Assembly (NCBI RefSeq): GCF_001510655.1
Contig: NZ_LMVC01000002.1
Span: 1,718,388 to 1,782,387, forward strand
Length of the DNA stretch: 64,000 bases
From: Fictibacillus sp. FJAT-27399
Lineage (GTDB): Bacteria > Bacillota > Bacilli > Bacillales > Fictibacillaceae
Reading direction: 5' to 3'
The notes under the pieces are model-generated. The model was not told the DNA's origin. It did no database searches and saw nothing but the letters and a program-made list of their open reading frames with translations. The position numbers and the translations under genes were made by a program. Positions 1-8,348 of the stretch are shown in pieces (position 1 is the stretch's first letter; each line of letters begins with the position of its first letter).

Positions 1-1078
1 CTTTCCCTTTTTCAATGTAGCTCATGACACGGTTATGCTGCTCTTCTGATACAAGCGGCCCCATCGTAGTGTCGGGATCAAGGCCAGGACCCTGCTTAAT
101 GTTCTTCGCATGGGAAACCATGTCCGCCATTACATTGTCAAAAGCTTTCTTTTGAATGAACAAACGGGAACCTGCACAGCAAACTTGTCCTTGGTTGAAC
201 ATGATTCCGCCCAATGCACCAGGAATAGCACGTGTCATGTCTGCATCCGGAAGAATGATATTCGGTGATTTACCGCCAAGCTCAAGCGTTACACGTTTTA
301 GTGAATCTGCTGCATTTCTCATGATCATCTTACCGACTTCAGTTGATCCGGTAAAGGCGATTTTGTTCACTTCCGGATGATCAACAAGAGCTGCTCCTGT
401 TTCACCCGCACCTGTTACTACATTCAGAACACCCTCTGGGAATCCTGCTTCTTGAGCAAGCTGTGCAAGATAAAGAGCAGACAGCGGAGTTTGCTCAGCT
501 GGCTTCAGCACAACTGTACAGCCTGTTGCAAGTGCTGCACCAAGCTTCCATGCAGCCATTAAGAGCGGGAAGTTCCAAGGGATGATTTGTCCTACAACCC
601 CAACCGGCTCGTGGCGGGTATAGTTAAAGAAACTCCCTGCAACCGGGATGGTTTGTCCGACGATTTTAGTTGCCCAGCCAGCATAGTAGCGGAAATGCTC
701 AATTGCTAGGGGAACATCTGCATTCATCGTTTCGCGGATCGGTTTCCCGTTATCCAGCGTATCAAGCTGTGCAAGCTCTTCTTTGTTCTGTTCCATCAAG
801 TCTGCAAGCTTATAGATTAAATAACTGCGCTTCGCTGCGCTCATTTTAGTCCAATATCCAGAATCAAAAGCTTTTCGCGCCGCATCAACCGCAAGATCGA
901 TATCTTCTTTTCCACCTTCTGCAACAAGCGCCAAAACCTCTCCTGTTGAAGGATTAAGTGTTTCAAACGTTTTTCCTGATTTAGATGTTACCCATTCACC
1001 ATTGATAAAAAGTTTCTTCGTGCCGTTTAGAAATTCTGCCACCTTTGGCTTCAAATTCAGGTTAACTGTTTTTTCCAT
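1..1078 (-). CDS. dhaS: Aldehyde dehydrogenase (DhaS-like), 3' end cut by window edge
   Basis: NAD(P)-dependent oxidation of aldehydes to acids in the cytoplasm. About 359 codons are present; the C-terminal part lies left of the window. Visible are the N-terminal segment LFINGEWV, the cofactor-binding run PWNFPLLMAAWKLG, the FTGSTEVG loop, the catalytic-base region LELGGKSPN and the catalytic-cysteine region GQVCCAGSR. The start ATG at 1078 follows AGGAGGATTG. The overall sequence resembles B. subtilis DhaS from memory; the physiological substrate is not shown. It appears monocistronic on this side, with a 160-base gap to the next gene. Confidence 0.9.
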   Translation of the reverse strand, partial: MEKTVNLNLKPKVAEFLNGTKKLFINGEWVTSKSGKTFETLNPSTGEVLALVAEGGKEDIDLAVDAARKAFDSGYWTKMSAAKRSYLIYKLADLMEQNKEELAQLDTLDNGKPIRETMNADVPLAIEHFRYYAGWATKIVGQTIPVAGSFFNYTRHEPVGVVGQIIPWNFPLLMAAWKLGAALATGCTVVLKPAEQTPLSALYLAQLAQEAGFPEGVLNVVTGAGETGAALVDHPEVNKIAFTGSTEVGKMIMRNAADSLKRVTLELGGKSPNIILPDADMTRAIPGALGGIMFNQGQVCCAGSRLFIQKKAFDNVMADMVSHAKNIKQGPGLDPDTTMGPLVSEEQHNRVMSYIEKGK

Positions 1079-1207
1079 TACAATCCTCCTCATATACTTG
1101 TTCCTTACATCAAAATGATTCGACAGCACTTTATGAAAACCCTTTCAAAATTTGTCGTTTTTTCAATCTGTAATAAAAATGAAATATATTTTACATTTAA
1201 ACCCAAA

Positions 1208-1236
1208 GAAAAAAAGCCCCGTTTCGGAGCTTTTTC
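1208..1236 (-). terminator. Intrinsic terminator of the HAD phosphatase gene
   Basis: On the minus strand a stem AAAGCTCCG / CGGGGCTTT with an AAA loop is followed by a T-run. It lies just past the stop codon of the gene ending at 1238. Confidence 0.85.
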
Positions 1237-1237
1237 G

Positions 1238-2083
1238 TTAATATAGTCCCACTCTCAGCTGCTTTCGGAAAACTTCTTTTATCATATATGGCACTCCGAG
1301 CTGATCGTTCGTCCTGGTGATCCAATTAGCAGCCTGTTTCACATCTTCAGGAGCATTGCCCATGGCCACTCCAAGCCCCGCCATCTCAATCATTTCCCTG
1401 TCATTATGAGAATCACCGACAGCCACCATCTCCTCAGGGGTCACATCAAGCTTCAAGCCGAGCAGTCTTAGTGCATTGGCTTTCGTGACATTGGGGGAAG
1501 TAATTTCGAAATTGCACTTCGTCGAGGAGGTATACTCAAAATTGGCAAAATGCGTCCTCAAATGCTGTTCCGCTGACCGCCGTTCTCTTTCCTCAAAGAA
1601 CTGAACATCAATCTTAGACGGGGTAATATCTTTTTCCAGTACATTACTGCTCAGGCTCTCCTGAAACGTTACCGGATAGAAAAGCGGATCCCCCGCACCC
1701 AATGTTACCTTCGCAACGAGCTGGTTTTTCTGCTGAACCTGGTTTCCGACTGAGAAACGTTCATGCACGAGCCGGATATGGCAATTGTAATTCTCTAAAA
1801 TATTGACGATCCGATACGTGTCTTCTTTTGAAATATGTGATTCAAAAAACGGTTCATCCACACTAGAAGCGATAAACCCGCCGTTTTGGCTGATTAAATA
1901 ACCATCAAGTTTCAATGCCTTAGCGATCTTTTTTGTAGATGGAAAATTCCTCCCTGAGGCCAGTGTGATATAAACACCCTTCTTCTTCACATAATCTATC
2001 GCTTCCCTCGTTTCCTTATCCATACGAAAATTGCTTCTCAACAGGGTCCCATCGATGTCAAGAATCAGCATCCGGTATACCAT
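1238..2083 (-). CDS. Cof-type HAD-IIB sugar-phosphate/nucleotide phosphatase
   Basis: A 281-residue cytoplasmic phosphatase of the Cof (HAD-IIB) family. Motif I is LILDIDGTLLRSN near the N-terminus (catalytic Asp pair), motif II is in TLASGRNF, and motif IV is AVGDSHNDREM near the C-terminus, with the large cap domain between. The open frame runs upstream to 2200, but the ATG at 2083 is chosen because the run AGAGGGGGGATTGCC sits directly before it and motif I then begins within about 10 residues, as is usual. Members act on sugar phosphates, pyridoxal phosphate or FMN-type substrates; the substrate here cannot be read from sequence. Confidence 0.88.
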   Translation of the reverse strand: MVYRMLILDIDGTLLRSNFRMDKETREAIDYVKKKGVYITLASGRNFPSTKKIAKALKLDGYLISQNGGFIASSVDEPFFESHISKEDTYRIVNILENYNCHIRLVHERFSVGNQVQQKNQLVAKVTLGAGDPLFYPVTFQESLSSNVLEKDITPSKIDVQFFEERERRSAEQHLRTHFANFEYTSSTKCNFEITSPNVTKANALRLLGLKLDVTPEEMVAVGDSHNDREMIEMAGLGVAMGNAPEDVKQAANWITRTNDQLGVPYMIKEVFRKQLRVGLY

Positions 2084-2298
2084 GGCAATCCCCCCTCTGT
2101 ATCGAATAAAGACTCTCTCTGTCAAAATGTATTCCCCTATCGAAGAAGGTAGAACAGATAAAGAAAACCAGCTTCCGTATTGTGCAGGCTGATGTTGCAC
2201 TTATGCCCATCGAAAATGCTGAAGAACCTGTAACGGGGACGCCCAAAAAAACGTTTTATGAGAATGCACCGAAGAAGTTATCCGAATTTTCTAAAAAG

Positions 2299-2391
2299 AT
2301 CAATTGTACTTCATTTTCGCTCAATTATTTTGAGTTCGGCGTAATTAATCTGAATTAGACGCAATTATGCAATGGTTTGGCTCAATCCGCC
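2299..2391. repeat. Degenerate 20-21-bp tandem repeat, family A (CTCAATT core)
   Basis: Five units starting near 2299, 2320, 2340, 2360 and 2381 share a core like CTCAATT or CGYAATT followed by an AT-rich stretch; spacing is 21, 20, 20 and 21 bases. No ORF with a ribosome site crosses it. A second array of the same family lies at 62118-62213. Confidence 0.65.
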
Positions 2392-2402
2392 CCCCGTGCA
2401 AC

Positions 2403-2450
2403 AAAAAAGCCGTCTCCCTGCACAAAATGCACACCGGGGACGGCTTTTTA
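2403..2450 (-). terminator. Strong terminator between yheA and the HAD gene
   Basis: Long inverted repeat AAAAAAGCCGTC / GACGGCTTTTTT with a second inner pairing (CTGCACAAAATGCAC region). It ends the yheA unit on the minus strand and is symmetric enough to work both ways. Confidence 0.85.
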
Positions 2451-2460
2451 CATGATATAT

Positions 2461-2820
2461 TTACTGTTCGTTATCTACCATTGGTCCGTAGATCTCTTCG
2501 AGCGGCTTAGTGATTATTTTATTGAGATCAGAAATGGTTAGGCTCATGCGCTGTTCAGTTGCCATGAGTTTGCTGATGATTTCATTTTGCTGAACGGCTT
2601 GGAACATGGCTTGAGCTTTTTCCACTTCCTCTTGTGTTACTTGTTCGCCGGTCATTTGTTTTTGCTGAAGGCCCATTTGCAGGTTGCGGAATTCTTCAAA
2701 CATTTTTTGTGCTTCTGCATCGGCATTAACTTCTGCATAGCATTGTTTTAATGTTTGGAAATCCTCGCTGTCGCGCAAAGCTTTTTCAAGGCTGTATGCC
2801 AAGTCATAAATATTGGACAT
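2461..2820 (-). CDS. yheA: YheA-like protein of the YlbF/YmcA family (UPF0342)
   Basis: A 119-residue, helical, charged protein with FEEFRNLQMGLQQKQMTGE, EVEKAQAMFQ and LNKIITKPLEEIYGP, closely resembling B. subtilis YheA as remembered. YlbF/YmcA relatives act in RNA processing control with RNase Y; YheA itself has no settled function. The start ATG at 2820 is chosen over an in-frame ATG 18 bases upstream because GAGGAGG precedes it at proper spacing. Upstream on the same strand is what looks like the tail of yheB, its usual partner, so the original yheB-yheA unit seems to have lost its first gene. Confidence 0.9.
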   Translation of the reverse strand: MSNIYDLAYSLEKALRDSEDFQTLKQCYAEVNADAEAQKMFEEFRNLQMGLQQKQMTGEQVTQEEVEKAQAMFQAVQQNEIISKLMATEQRMSLTISDLNKIITKPLEEIYGPMVDNEQ

Positions 2821-2856
2821 GATTGTATTCCTCCTCAAATCTCTGAATCTCTACCA

Positions 2857-2970
2857 CTATAACAGACCTTGCAAGAACATCACAATTAAAGCCTGGACGA
2901 ACCCGATGGCTCCTCCCAGCAATACGCCAAGCCAGGTAATCATTTTTTGTTCTTTTCTCGCATTTGTCTC
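2857..2970 (-). pseudogene. Relic of the yheB (DUF445) C-terminus
   Basis: An open frame of 37 codons on the minus strand, closed upstream by TAG at 2971-2973 and ending with TAG at 2857-2859, encodes TNARKEQKMITWLGVLLGG followed by a hydrophobic run ending VMFLQGLL. This looks like the C-terminal membrane anchor of DUF445 proteins such as YheB, which lies directly upstream of yheA in B. subtilis. The rest of that gene is absent; the divergent yheD-like gene begins about 110 bases further on. The reading as a relic rests on position and on the charged-then-hydrophobic pattern. An independent small membrane peptide starting at the ATG at 2943 cannot be excluded, but no good ribosome site precedes it. 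Confidence 0.55.
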
Positions 2971-3080
2971 CTAATTGTTAAACACGATTTTCTTACTGCT
3001 TTCATAGTATACGATATCGGCATAAGCCTAATCAATCGAGAATGCCATCGCAAAGTGCACTTCTCGTGGGGGGGAAAGAA

Positions 3081-4436
3081 ATGCAGCATGTACTTCCAAT
3101 CTGCAAAGGCAAGGATGATGGAAGCAGAGTCTATGTGCCGGAATATCTCTTACAACACGGCAGGCACCGCGTATCCTTGTCCTTTGGTTCAAGAACCGTT
3201 TTATGCGAAGCTGTTCCTCATGCCCAAAGGGAAATTCAATTATCGAAGTCCCTTTGGGATTTGCTGTCCATACCTTTTGAGGCAAAAATCCACGTACATA
3301 TTGAAGATTCACGCATCATGATCGGGCCGCTTGTGGGTATTTTTACATCAGGGGTGGGCCTTTTTCCTTCCCGTCCGGTAGGAGAGAGATCTTCTTTTTT
3401 CAGTAAGCTTCTCTCTGCAGACCGACAAGTCGGGGCTTATTATTTTGTATTTGGTCCTGAGCAAATACAGCAGAAAAATCGGATGATTCAGGGATTCTTT
3501 TACTCGGAGAAAGGATGGTCACAGCACCTCGTTCCCCTTCCCTCCATCATCTACAACCAGATTCCCAATCGGCGAACAGAAAGCGGCTTGAAATATCAGA
3601 AAGCTGTTCATCTGCTTGACCTTGAATGGGAGATTCCATTCTTTAACCCTTCTTTTTTCAGCAAATGGGAGATTTTTCAGTTTCTGCAAAAAGATAAGGA
3701 GATGAGGGACTACCTGCCCTATACGGTGATCAATCCAGGAGTTCAGCTAATTGAAAATATGTTAAACACGTATTCTGCTGTTTTCTTCAAGCCGATCGGG
3801 GGCAGCCATGGCCGAGGAATTCTTTCCGTGCACAAAGAGCCGGCTGGAGGTTACAGCTGCAGATTCCTTGAAGATCACCATCCTAAAATCGAGCATTTCC
3901 AAAGTTTGATCTCTCTTCTGAAAACACGCAAACTCTATGGCCGGCTTCAAGATACGCTAGTACAGCAAGGGATAGACTTGATCACTTGGAAACAGCGGCC
4001 GGTTGACTTTAGAGTGCATACGAATAAAAACCGGGACGGAAAGTGGGTGTCCAGTGCGATGGCCTCAAAGATTGCCGGTACACAGGCCCATACCACACAT
4101 CTGGCTTACGGAGGTGAAGTAAAGCGGGCCGAAGAGGTAATCCAGCATGCCGGCCTGCCTTCAAAATCAGCTTTGAAACTTACAAAAGCCGCGTTACAGC
4201 TCAGCCATAAAATTGATGAGAACATATCAGGCCTAATCGGAGAAATTGGATTTGATCTTGGCTTGGACCGGCACGGAAAGGTGTGGCTGATTGAAGCCAA
4301 TTCCCGTCCAGGAAGAGGGATTTTCTCCCATTCTTCCTTTAGATCAGAAGATTACTCGACGAGAATGCTTCCTTTGCAATATGCTGTTCATCTCGCCAAA
4401 CAAGCCTTTGTTTCCAAAGGGCTGAACGTAACCTAA
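3081..4436 (+). CDS. yheD: YheC/YheD-family endospore coat-associated ATP-grasp protein
   Basis: A 451-residue protein, near the length of B. subtilis YheD (about 453). The N-terminal part is family-specific (VLPICKGKDDGSRVYVPE). The C-terminal half is an ATP-grasp-like domain with FFKPIGGSHGRGI (nucleotide-binding loop), VDFRVHTNKN, and the metal/ATP-binding segment LIEANSRPGRGI. Family members are associated with the endospore coat; the ligated substrates are unknown. ATG at 3081 is chosen because GGGGGGGAAAGAA precedes it; an ATG at 3042 in the same frame lacks this. It is divergent from yheA. Confidence 0.85.
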   Translation: MQHVLPICKGKDDGSRVYVPEYLLQHGRHRVSLSFGSRTVLCEAVPHAQREIQLSKSLWDLLSIPFEAKIHVHIEDSRIMIGPLVGIFTSGVGLFPSRPVGERSSFFSKLLSADRQVGAYYFVFGPEQIQQKNRMIQGFFYSEKGWSQHLVPLPSIIYNQIPNRRTESGLKYQKAVHLLDLEWEIPFFNPSFFSKWEIFQFLQKDKEMRDYLPYTVINPGVQLIENMLNTYSAVFFKPIGGSHGRGILSVHKEPAGGYSCRFLEDHHPKIEHFQSLISLLKTRKLYGRLQDTLVQQGIDLITWKQRPVDFRVHTNKNRDGKWVSSAMASKIAGTQAHTTHLAYGGEVKRAEEVIQHAGLPSKSALKLTKAALQLSHKIDENISGLIGEIGFDLGLDRHGKVWLIEANSRPGRGIFSHSSFRSEDYSTRMLPLQYAVHLAKQAFVSKGLNVT

Positions 4437-4515
4437 GTGCAGGTCCCCTCTTTTTTTGTTACATCCTGATCTGCACTGGTATACTAACAGTAGATTAAAC
4501 AAAGGGGTTTTCGGC

Positions 4516-5400
4516 ATGCTATCCAAACTTAAAGATTATTATGGAGACCATTTCACTATATCTTCCAGCCGCCCGGAACACTATTATTGGTTTGCAGATC
4601 AAGAGGGAAAAAGATTCGGGATTGCCAAATCAGCGGTTACCTCAGATGAACTGTGCTTATTAAACTCGCTGTTCTCACAAGAAGCTGAAGTACCTCTCTC
4701 TCAGCAGCAAATCTTTTGGAAGAACGTGCTCGAAGGAAATCCATCCGAAAAAGAGGCCGGTACCAGCTTCAGGTTCATTCATTTCTTTTTAAAAAGCCCC
4801 CTTTCCGATCAGGAAGCAGAAGCATTTATGGAAGCCGTATCTGGTATTTTCCCTTCTGAAGTAACCGTTTTGTTTATAAACGCTCATTATGGCGTTCTGA
4901 TCGAACCGAAAACAGATGAAGCGAAAGAATTGCCCTACGATCAGGTAAAATCTGTCCTGACGGGTGATTTTTACACCGATCTGGACTTGTTCCTCGGGAT
5001 GTGGCTTCAGGATTATGAACCTGCAGCTGAACAATTCAAACTGGAAAGGGAACTGTTCTCTTCAGTGCGGCCGTTTCTTCCACCACAAGAGGTGTACAGC
5101 CGTGAAGACCTTGTCCCTTATCTGCTGCTCACCCAGATGGACAAGCCTGCCCATCACTATATTTCCCAACTGATCCCTGATGAGCTATTTGACGACAGAG
5201 ACCTCATCCAAAGCATCAAAGTGTTCCTTGAATGCAACATGAACCTGTCGATGGCGGCAAAGAAACTTTACATCCACCGAAACAGCCTTCAGTACCGGGT
5301 TGATAAATTTATCGAGAGAACTGGAATTGACGTTAAACAATTCAAACCAGCCGTTGCAGTGTATCATGCGTTAATCAGCCGTGAACGTGCAAACAGGTAA
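4516..5400 (+). CDS. yxkF: PucR-type transcriptional regulator (YxkF-like)
   Basis: A 294-residue protein with no signal peptide. The last 60 residues hold a PucR-type helix-turn-helix: VFLECNMNLSMAAKKLYIHR followed by NSLQYRVDKFIERTGID. The N-terminal 230 residues are an unassigned sensing region. The start at 4516 is set by AAAGGGG eight bases upstream. In B. subtilis the gene next to msmX, yxkF, encodes a regulator of this type, which fits the position here, 197 bases ahead of msmX on the same strand. Its effector and targets are unknown. Confidence 0.75.
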   Translation: MLSKLKDYYGDHFTISSSRPEHYYWFADQEGKRFGIAKSAVTSDELCLLNSLFSQEAEVPLSQQQIFWKNVLEGNPSEKEAGTSFRFIHFFLKSPLSDQEAEAFMEAVSGIFPSEVTVLFINAHYGVLIEPKTDEAKELPYDQVKSVLTGDFYTDLDLFLGMWLQDYEPAAEQFKLERELFSSVRPFLPPQEVYSREDLVPYLLLTQMDKPAHHYISQLIPDELFDDRDLIQSIKVFLECNMNLSMAAKKLYIHRNSLQYRVDKFIERTGIDVKQFKPAVAVYHALISRERANR

Positions 5401-5402
5401 AG

Positions 5403-5458
5403 TTTTAAGGTGGTTTTTTAGGCTTTACATATTTAAGGTTGTTTTTTATGCTTTGCAT
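5403..5458 (+). repeat. Tandem 28-bp direct repeat upstream of msmX
   Basis: Two adjacent 28-base units (5403-5430 and 5431-5458) match at 24 of 28 positions and share the segments TTTAAGG, GTTTTTTA and GCTTT. They lie between the stop of the PucR-type gene and msmX and are followed at once by a perfect palindrome. Confidence 0.75.
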
Positions 5459-5467
5459 AAAAAACCC

Positions 5468-5486
5468 TTTGTGCACTATGCACAAA
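5468..5486. promoter_or_regulatory. Perfect palindrome TTTGTGCA-CTA-TGCACAAA before msmX
   Basis: Eight-base arms with a three-base centre. There is no T-run on the plus strand, so it is not a plus-strand intrinsic terminator; it is more like an operator. It lies 112 bases ahead of the msmX start. Confidence 0.5.
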
Positions 5487-5597
5487 AATAGCGCTTTCAT
5501 TTCGGACAAGCCTCCAATATACGAAAGCCCTTACATTCGATACAATGAAGGCAACCAGCAAATGCTTTTCTTTTGCGAACTTAAGGAGGCAGTAACA

Positions 5598-6695
5598 ATG
5601 GCAGAAATTAAACTTCAAAATATTGTGAAACGCTATGACAATAAAGTCACTGCAGTACATGACTTTAACCTTGATATTAAAGATAAAGAATTTATTGTAT
5701 TCGTTGGGCCGTCCGGCTGTGGTAAGTCCACTACTCTTCGTATGATTGCAGGACTTGAAGATATTTCTGAAGGAGATCTTGTGATCGGCGACCGTGTTGT
5801 AAACGATGTCGCTCCTAAAGACCGTGATATCGCCATGGTTTTCCAGAACTATGCCCTTTATCCGCACATGAACGTATATGACAATATGGCATTCGGGCTG
5901 AAGCTTCGCAAATTCAGCAAAGAAGAAATCGATCGCCGTGTAAAAGATGCTGCGCGCATCCTTGGACTTGAACAATACCTTGAGCGTAAACCGAAAGCTC
6001 TTTCAGGCGGTCAGCGCCAGAGGGTTGCGCTCGGACGTGCCATCGTTCGTGATGCTCAAGTATTCTTGATGGATGAGCCGTTATCCAACCTTGATGCAAA
6101 ATTGCGTGTTCAGATGCGTGCTGAAATTTCCAAGCTGCATCAACGTCTTCAAACAACGACGATCTATGTAACGCATGACCAGACAGAAGCGATGACGATG
6201 GCAACTCGAATCGTTGTTATGAAAGACGGACACATCCAGCAAGTAGGATCACCGAAAGAAGTATACGATAATCCTGAAAATGTGTTTGTCGGCGGATTTA
6301 TCGGAAGCCCGGCGATGAACTTCCTCCAAGGAAAAGTAGAGGACGGATTCTTCGTCATCAACGATATCCGTGTTGCCATTCCTGGAGGCAAAATGAAAAC
6401 GCTGAAGGACAACGGTTACCTTAATAAAGAAGTAACCCTCGGAATTCGTCCAGAAGACATCCATGATGAGCCTGTGTTCCTTGAGTCTTCTACAAATACA
6501 AAGATAACTGCCCGCATTGATGTAGCAGAGCTGATGGGAGCCGAAACTTTCCTATACTCTACAATCGCTGGCCAAGATTTCATCGCGCGTGTTGATTCCC
6601 GTACAGATGTTCAGAACGGGCAAAACATTCATCTTGCCTTTGACATGAACAAAGTGCATTTCTTCGATAACGACACTGAAGAGCGCATTAGATAA
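5598..6695 (+). CDS. msmX: Multi-purpose sugar ABC transporter ATPase MsmX
   Basis: A 365-residue ATPase, the same length as B. subtilis MsmX, which energises several carbohydrate importers made elsewhere in the genome. Walker A is GPSGCGKST near residue 36, the Q-loop is [12 protein letters not shown], the signature is [15 protein letters not shown], Walker B is [13 protein letters not shown] and the switch His is in VTHDQTEAM. The C-terminal third is the TOBE/OB regulatory domain typical of MalK-type ATPases. The start at 5598 follows AAGGAGG at 5583. No permease or binding protein for sugars lies nearby, which fits a shared ATPase. Confidence 0.95.
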   Translation: MAEIKLQNIVKRYDNKVTAVHDFNLDIKDKEFIVFVGPSGCGKSTTLRMIAGLEDISEGDLVIGDRVVNDVAPKDRDIAMVFQNYALYPHMNVYDNMAFGLKLRKFSKEEIDRRVKDAARILGLEQYLERKPKALSGGQRQRVALGRAIVRDAQVFLMDEPLSNLDAKLRVQMRAEISKLHQRLQTTTIYVTHDQTEAMTMATRIVVMKDGHIQQVGSPKEVYDNPENVFVGGFIGSPAMNFLQGKVEDGFFVINDIRVAIPGGKMKTLKDNGYLNKEVTLGIRPEDIHDEPVFLESSTNTKITARIDVAELMGAETFLYSTIAGQDFIARVDSRTDVQNGQNIHLAFDMNKVHFFDNDTEERIR

Positions 6696-6705
6696 TTTCA
6701 AGTTC

Positions 6706-6742
6706 AAAACCTCTTTCTTCCTTAGAAAGGGGTTTTTTTTAT
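6706..6742 (+). terminator. msmX terminator
   Basis: Stem AAAACCTCTTTC / GAAAGGGGTTTT followed by a run of T. Confidence 0.85.
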
Positions 6743-6796
6743 TTTTTCTTCATTTCATGTGAAAATCGTTCTGAAATAGGGAATAATGTTTAATCA

Positions 6797-6826
6797 TTGA
6801 CAACATCTTAGTTTACTGATTAAAAT
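6797..6826 (+). promoter_or_regulatory. SigA-type promoter of the amino-acid ABC genes
   Basis: TTGACA at 6797-6802 and TAAAAT at 6821-6826, 18 bases apart, about 80 bases ahead of the binding-protein start. A short hairpin ATCC-AAATTC-GGAT lies in the leader. Confidence 0.6.
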
Positions 6827-6905
6827 GACTAAAGAATTCTGATGTGTTTTATCGGTTTAAACTAAAAAAATAATCCAAATTCGGATTTATAACGGAGGTT
6901 TTTAC

Positions 6906-7661
6906 ATGAAAAAGCTGTGGACATTACTCATGGTTTCTGTCATGCTTGCGGGTGTGTTAACCGCTTGCGGCAACAATGGGGAAAAGAAAGAAGAATTGAC
7001 GATCGGAACGGAAGCTACATATCCTCCATTCTCTTATCGTGACAAAAAGACGAATGAAGTCACTGGCTATGATGTTGAAGTTGCAAAAGAAGTGGCAAAA
7101 CGCCTTGATATGAAGCCAAAAGTTGTACCAACCGAATGGAAGAACATGTTTAGTTCACTAGGAAAGCGATTTGACATGGTAGCGAATCAGGTAACGATTA
7201 CTCCGGAACGCAAAAAACAATTTGCTTTCTCCAGTCCTTACACCGTGTCTGGCGGTAAAGTAATTGTTAATAAAAACAACAAAGACATTAAAAGCATTAA
7301 AGACCTTAAAGGAAAAGTGGTAGGAACCACACAAGGAAGCAACTATGCAGCTGAAGCTGAAAAAGCGGGAGCAAAAGTAAAATATTACAAAGGCATTGCT
7401 CAAGTACTGACTGATCTAGATGTTAACCGTGTGGATGCTGCCTTAAATGATGAGCTCTTTATTTTAACCGAGCTTAAAAATACAAAATACAATGTGAAAC
7501 CGGTTGGAGAGCCTTTCTCAGAAAATAAAATGGCATTTGCTTTTAAGAAAAATGATAAAGATTTAGCAAAAAAAGTGGATAAAGCACTCGCTGACATGAA
7601 GAAGGACGGCACTCTTTCCAAGCTTTCCAAAAAATACTTTGGAGCAGATGTAAGTGAGTAG
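6906..7661 (+). CDS. Polar amino-acid ABC transporter substrate-binding lipoprotein
   Basis: A 251-residue family 3 periplasmic-type binding protein tethered to the membrane outer face. A lipobox VLTAC ends at Cys21, followed by a short charged linker; the mature part begins LTIGTEATYPPFSYRDKKT and continues with GYDVEVAKEVAKRL and FDMVANQVTIT, all typical of amino-acid binders. The start follows AACGGAGG. The permease gene overlaps its stop by 8 bases. The ligand (polar amino acid, possibly cystine, Arg or Gln) cannot be read from sequence. Confidence 0.9.
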   Translation: MKKLWTLLMVSVMLAGVLTACGNNGEKKEELTIGTEATYPPFSYRDKKTNEVTGYDVEVAKEVAKRLDMKPKVVPTEWKNMFSSLGKRFDMVANQVTITPERKKQFAFSSPYTVSGGKVIVNKNNKDIKSIKDLKGKVVGTTQGSNYAAEAEKAGAKVKYYKGIAQVLTDLDVNRVDAALNDELFILTELKNTKYNVKPVGEPFSENKMAFAFKKNDKDLAKKVDKALADMKKDGTLSKLSKKYFGADVSE

Positions 7662-8307
7662 TTCTCTCCAATACATGGTGGACTCCCTCCCGTTTTTACT
7701 GGAGGGAGCCAAAATCACCGTTATCCTCAGCCTTGGTTCCATAATTGGCTCGCTGATTTTCGGCCTGATCATTGCACTTTGCCGGATGTCGAGCAACAGT
7801 GTGCTTGTCCGTTTTGCAAAGATTTATATCTCTTTTTTTCGAGGAACACCGCTCCTTATTCAATTATTGATCTTATATAATGGTTTTACATTTGCGATTA
7901 CCCCTGAAGGATGGCAAGCAGCTCTCGTAGGATTGATCCTGCATTTCAGCGCTTATATTGCAGAATCATACCGCGGAGCCATTCAATCCATTCCAAACGG
8001 ACAATGGGAAGCCGCTTATTCCCTCGGCATGAACTACTTCCAAACGTTCAGGGAAGTAATTTTTCCGCAAGCTTGGCGGATTGCTATCCCATCGATCTGG
8101 AATTCATTGATCGATGTTGCTAAATCCTCTTCTCTGGCTTCGGTGATTACCGTTCCAGAACTTACTTCCATTGCAGACCAGCGCAGTGCATCAAGTCTCA
8201 TCGTCCTGCCGGTACTCTTGGAAGCCGCACTTATCTATTGGGGTATATCCACCCTGCTTGAATGGGGCCGCGAACGCCTGGAACGGCGATTGCGCCTGGT
8301 AAAATAA
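7654..8307 (+). CDS. Amino-acid ABC transporter permease (HisM/GlnP type)
   Basis: A 217-residue inner-membrane permease with about five membrane segments. The conserved cytoplasmic EAA loop is EAAYSLGMNYFQTFREVIFPQA, where the ATPase docks, and FFRGTPLLIQLLIL is the usual family signature after the first helices. GTG at 7654 is the likely start; it overlaps the binding-protein stop and has GGAG 10 bases ahead. No ATP-binding gene follows: a terminator and a convergent gene come next, so the pair must borrow an ATPase from elsewhere. Confidence 0.9.
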   Translation: MSSSLQYMVDSLPFLLEGAKITVILSLGSIIGSLIFGLIIALCRMSSNSVLVRFAKIYISFFRGTPLLIQLLILYNGFTFAITPEGWQAALVGLILHFSAYIAESYRGAIQSIPNGQWEAAYSLGMNYFQTFREVIFPQAWRIAIPSIWNSLIDVAKSSSLASVITVPELTSIADQRSASSLIVLPVLLEAALIYWGISTLLEWGRERLERRLRLVK

Positions 8308-8343
8308 AAATCACCGCTCTTTTTAAAGAGAACGGTGATTTTT
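8305..8343. terminator. Bidirectional terminator
   Basis: Stem AAAATCACCG / CGGTGATTTT with inner CTCTTTTTAAAGAG, flanked by T on one side and A on the other; it serves the ABC pair and the convergent zinc-ribbon gene. Confidence 0.85.
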
Positions 8344-8348
8344 TTTGC

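Noticed and set aside
3028-3312. Open frame on the minus strand opposite the start of the yheD-like gene
   Set aside because: It is antisense to a clear gene and has no ribosome site or family resemblance.
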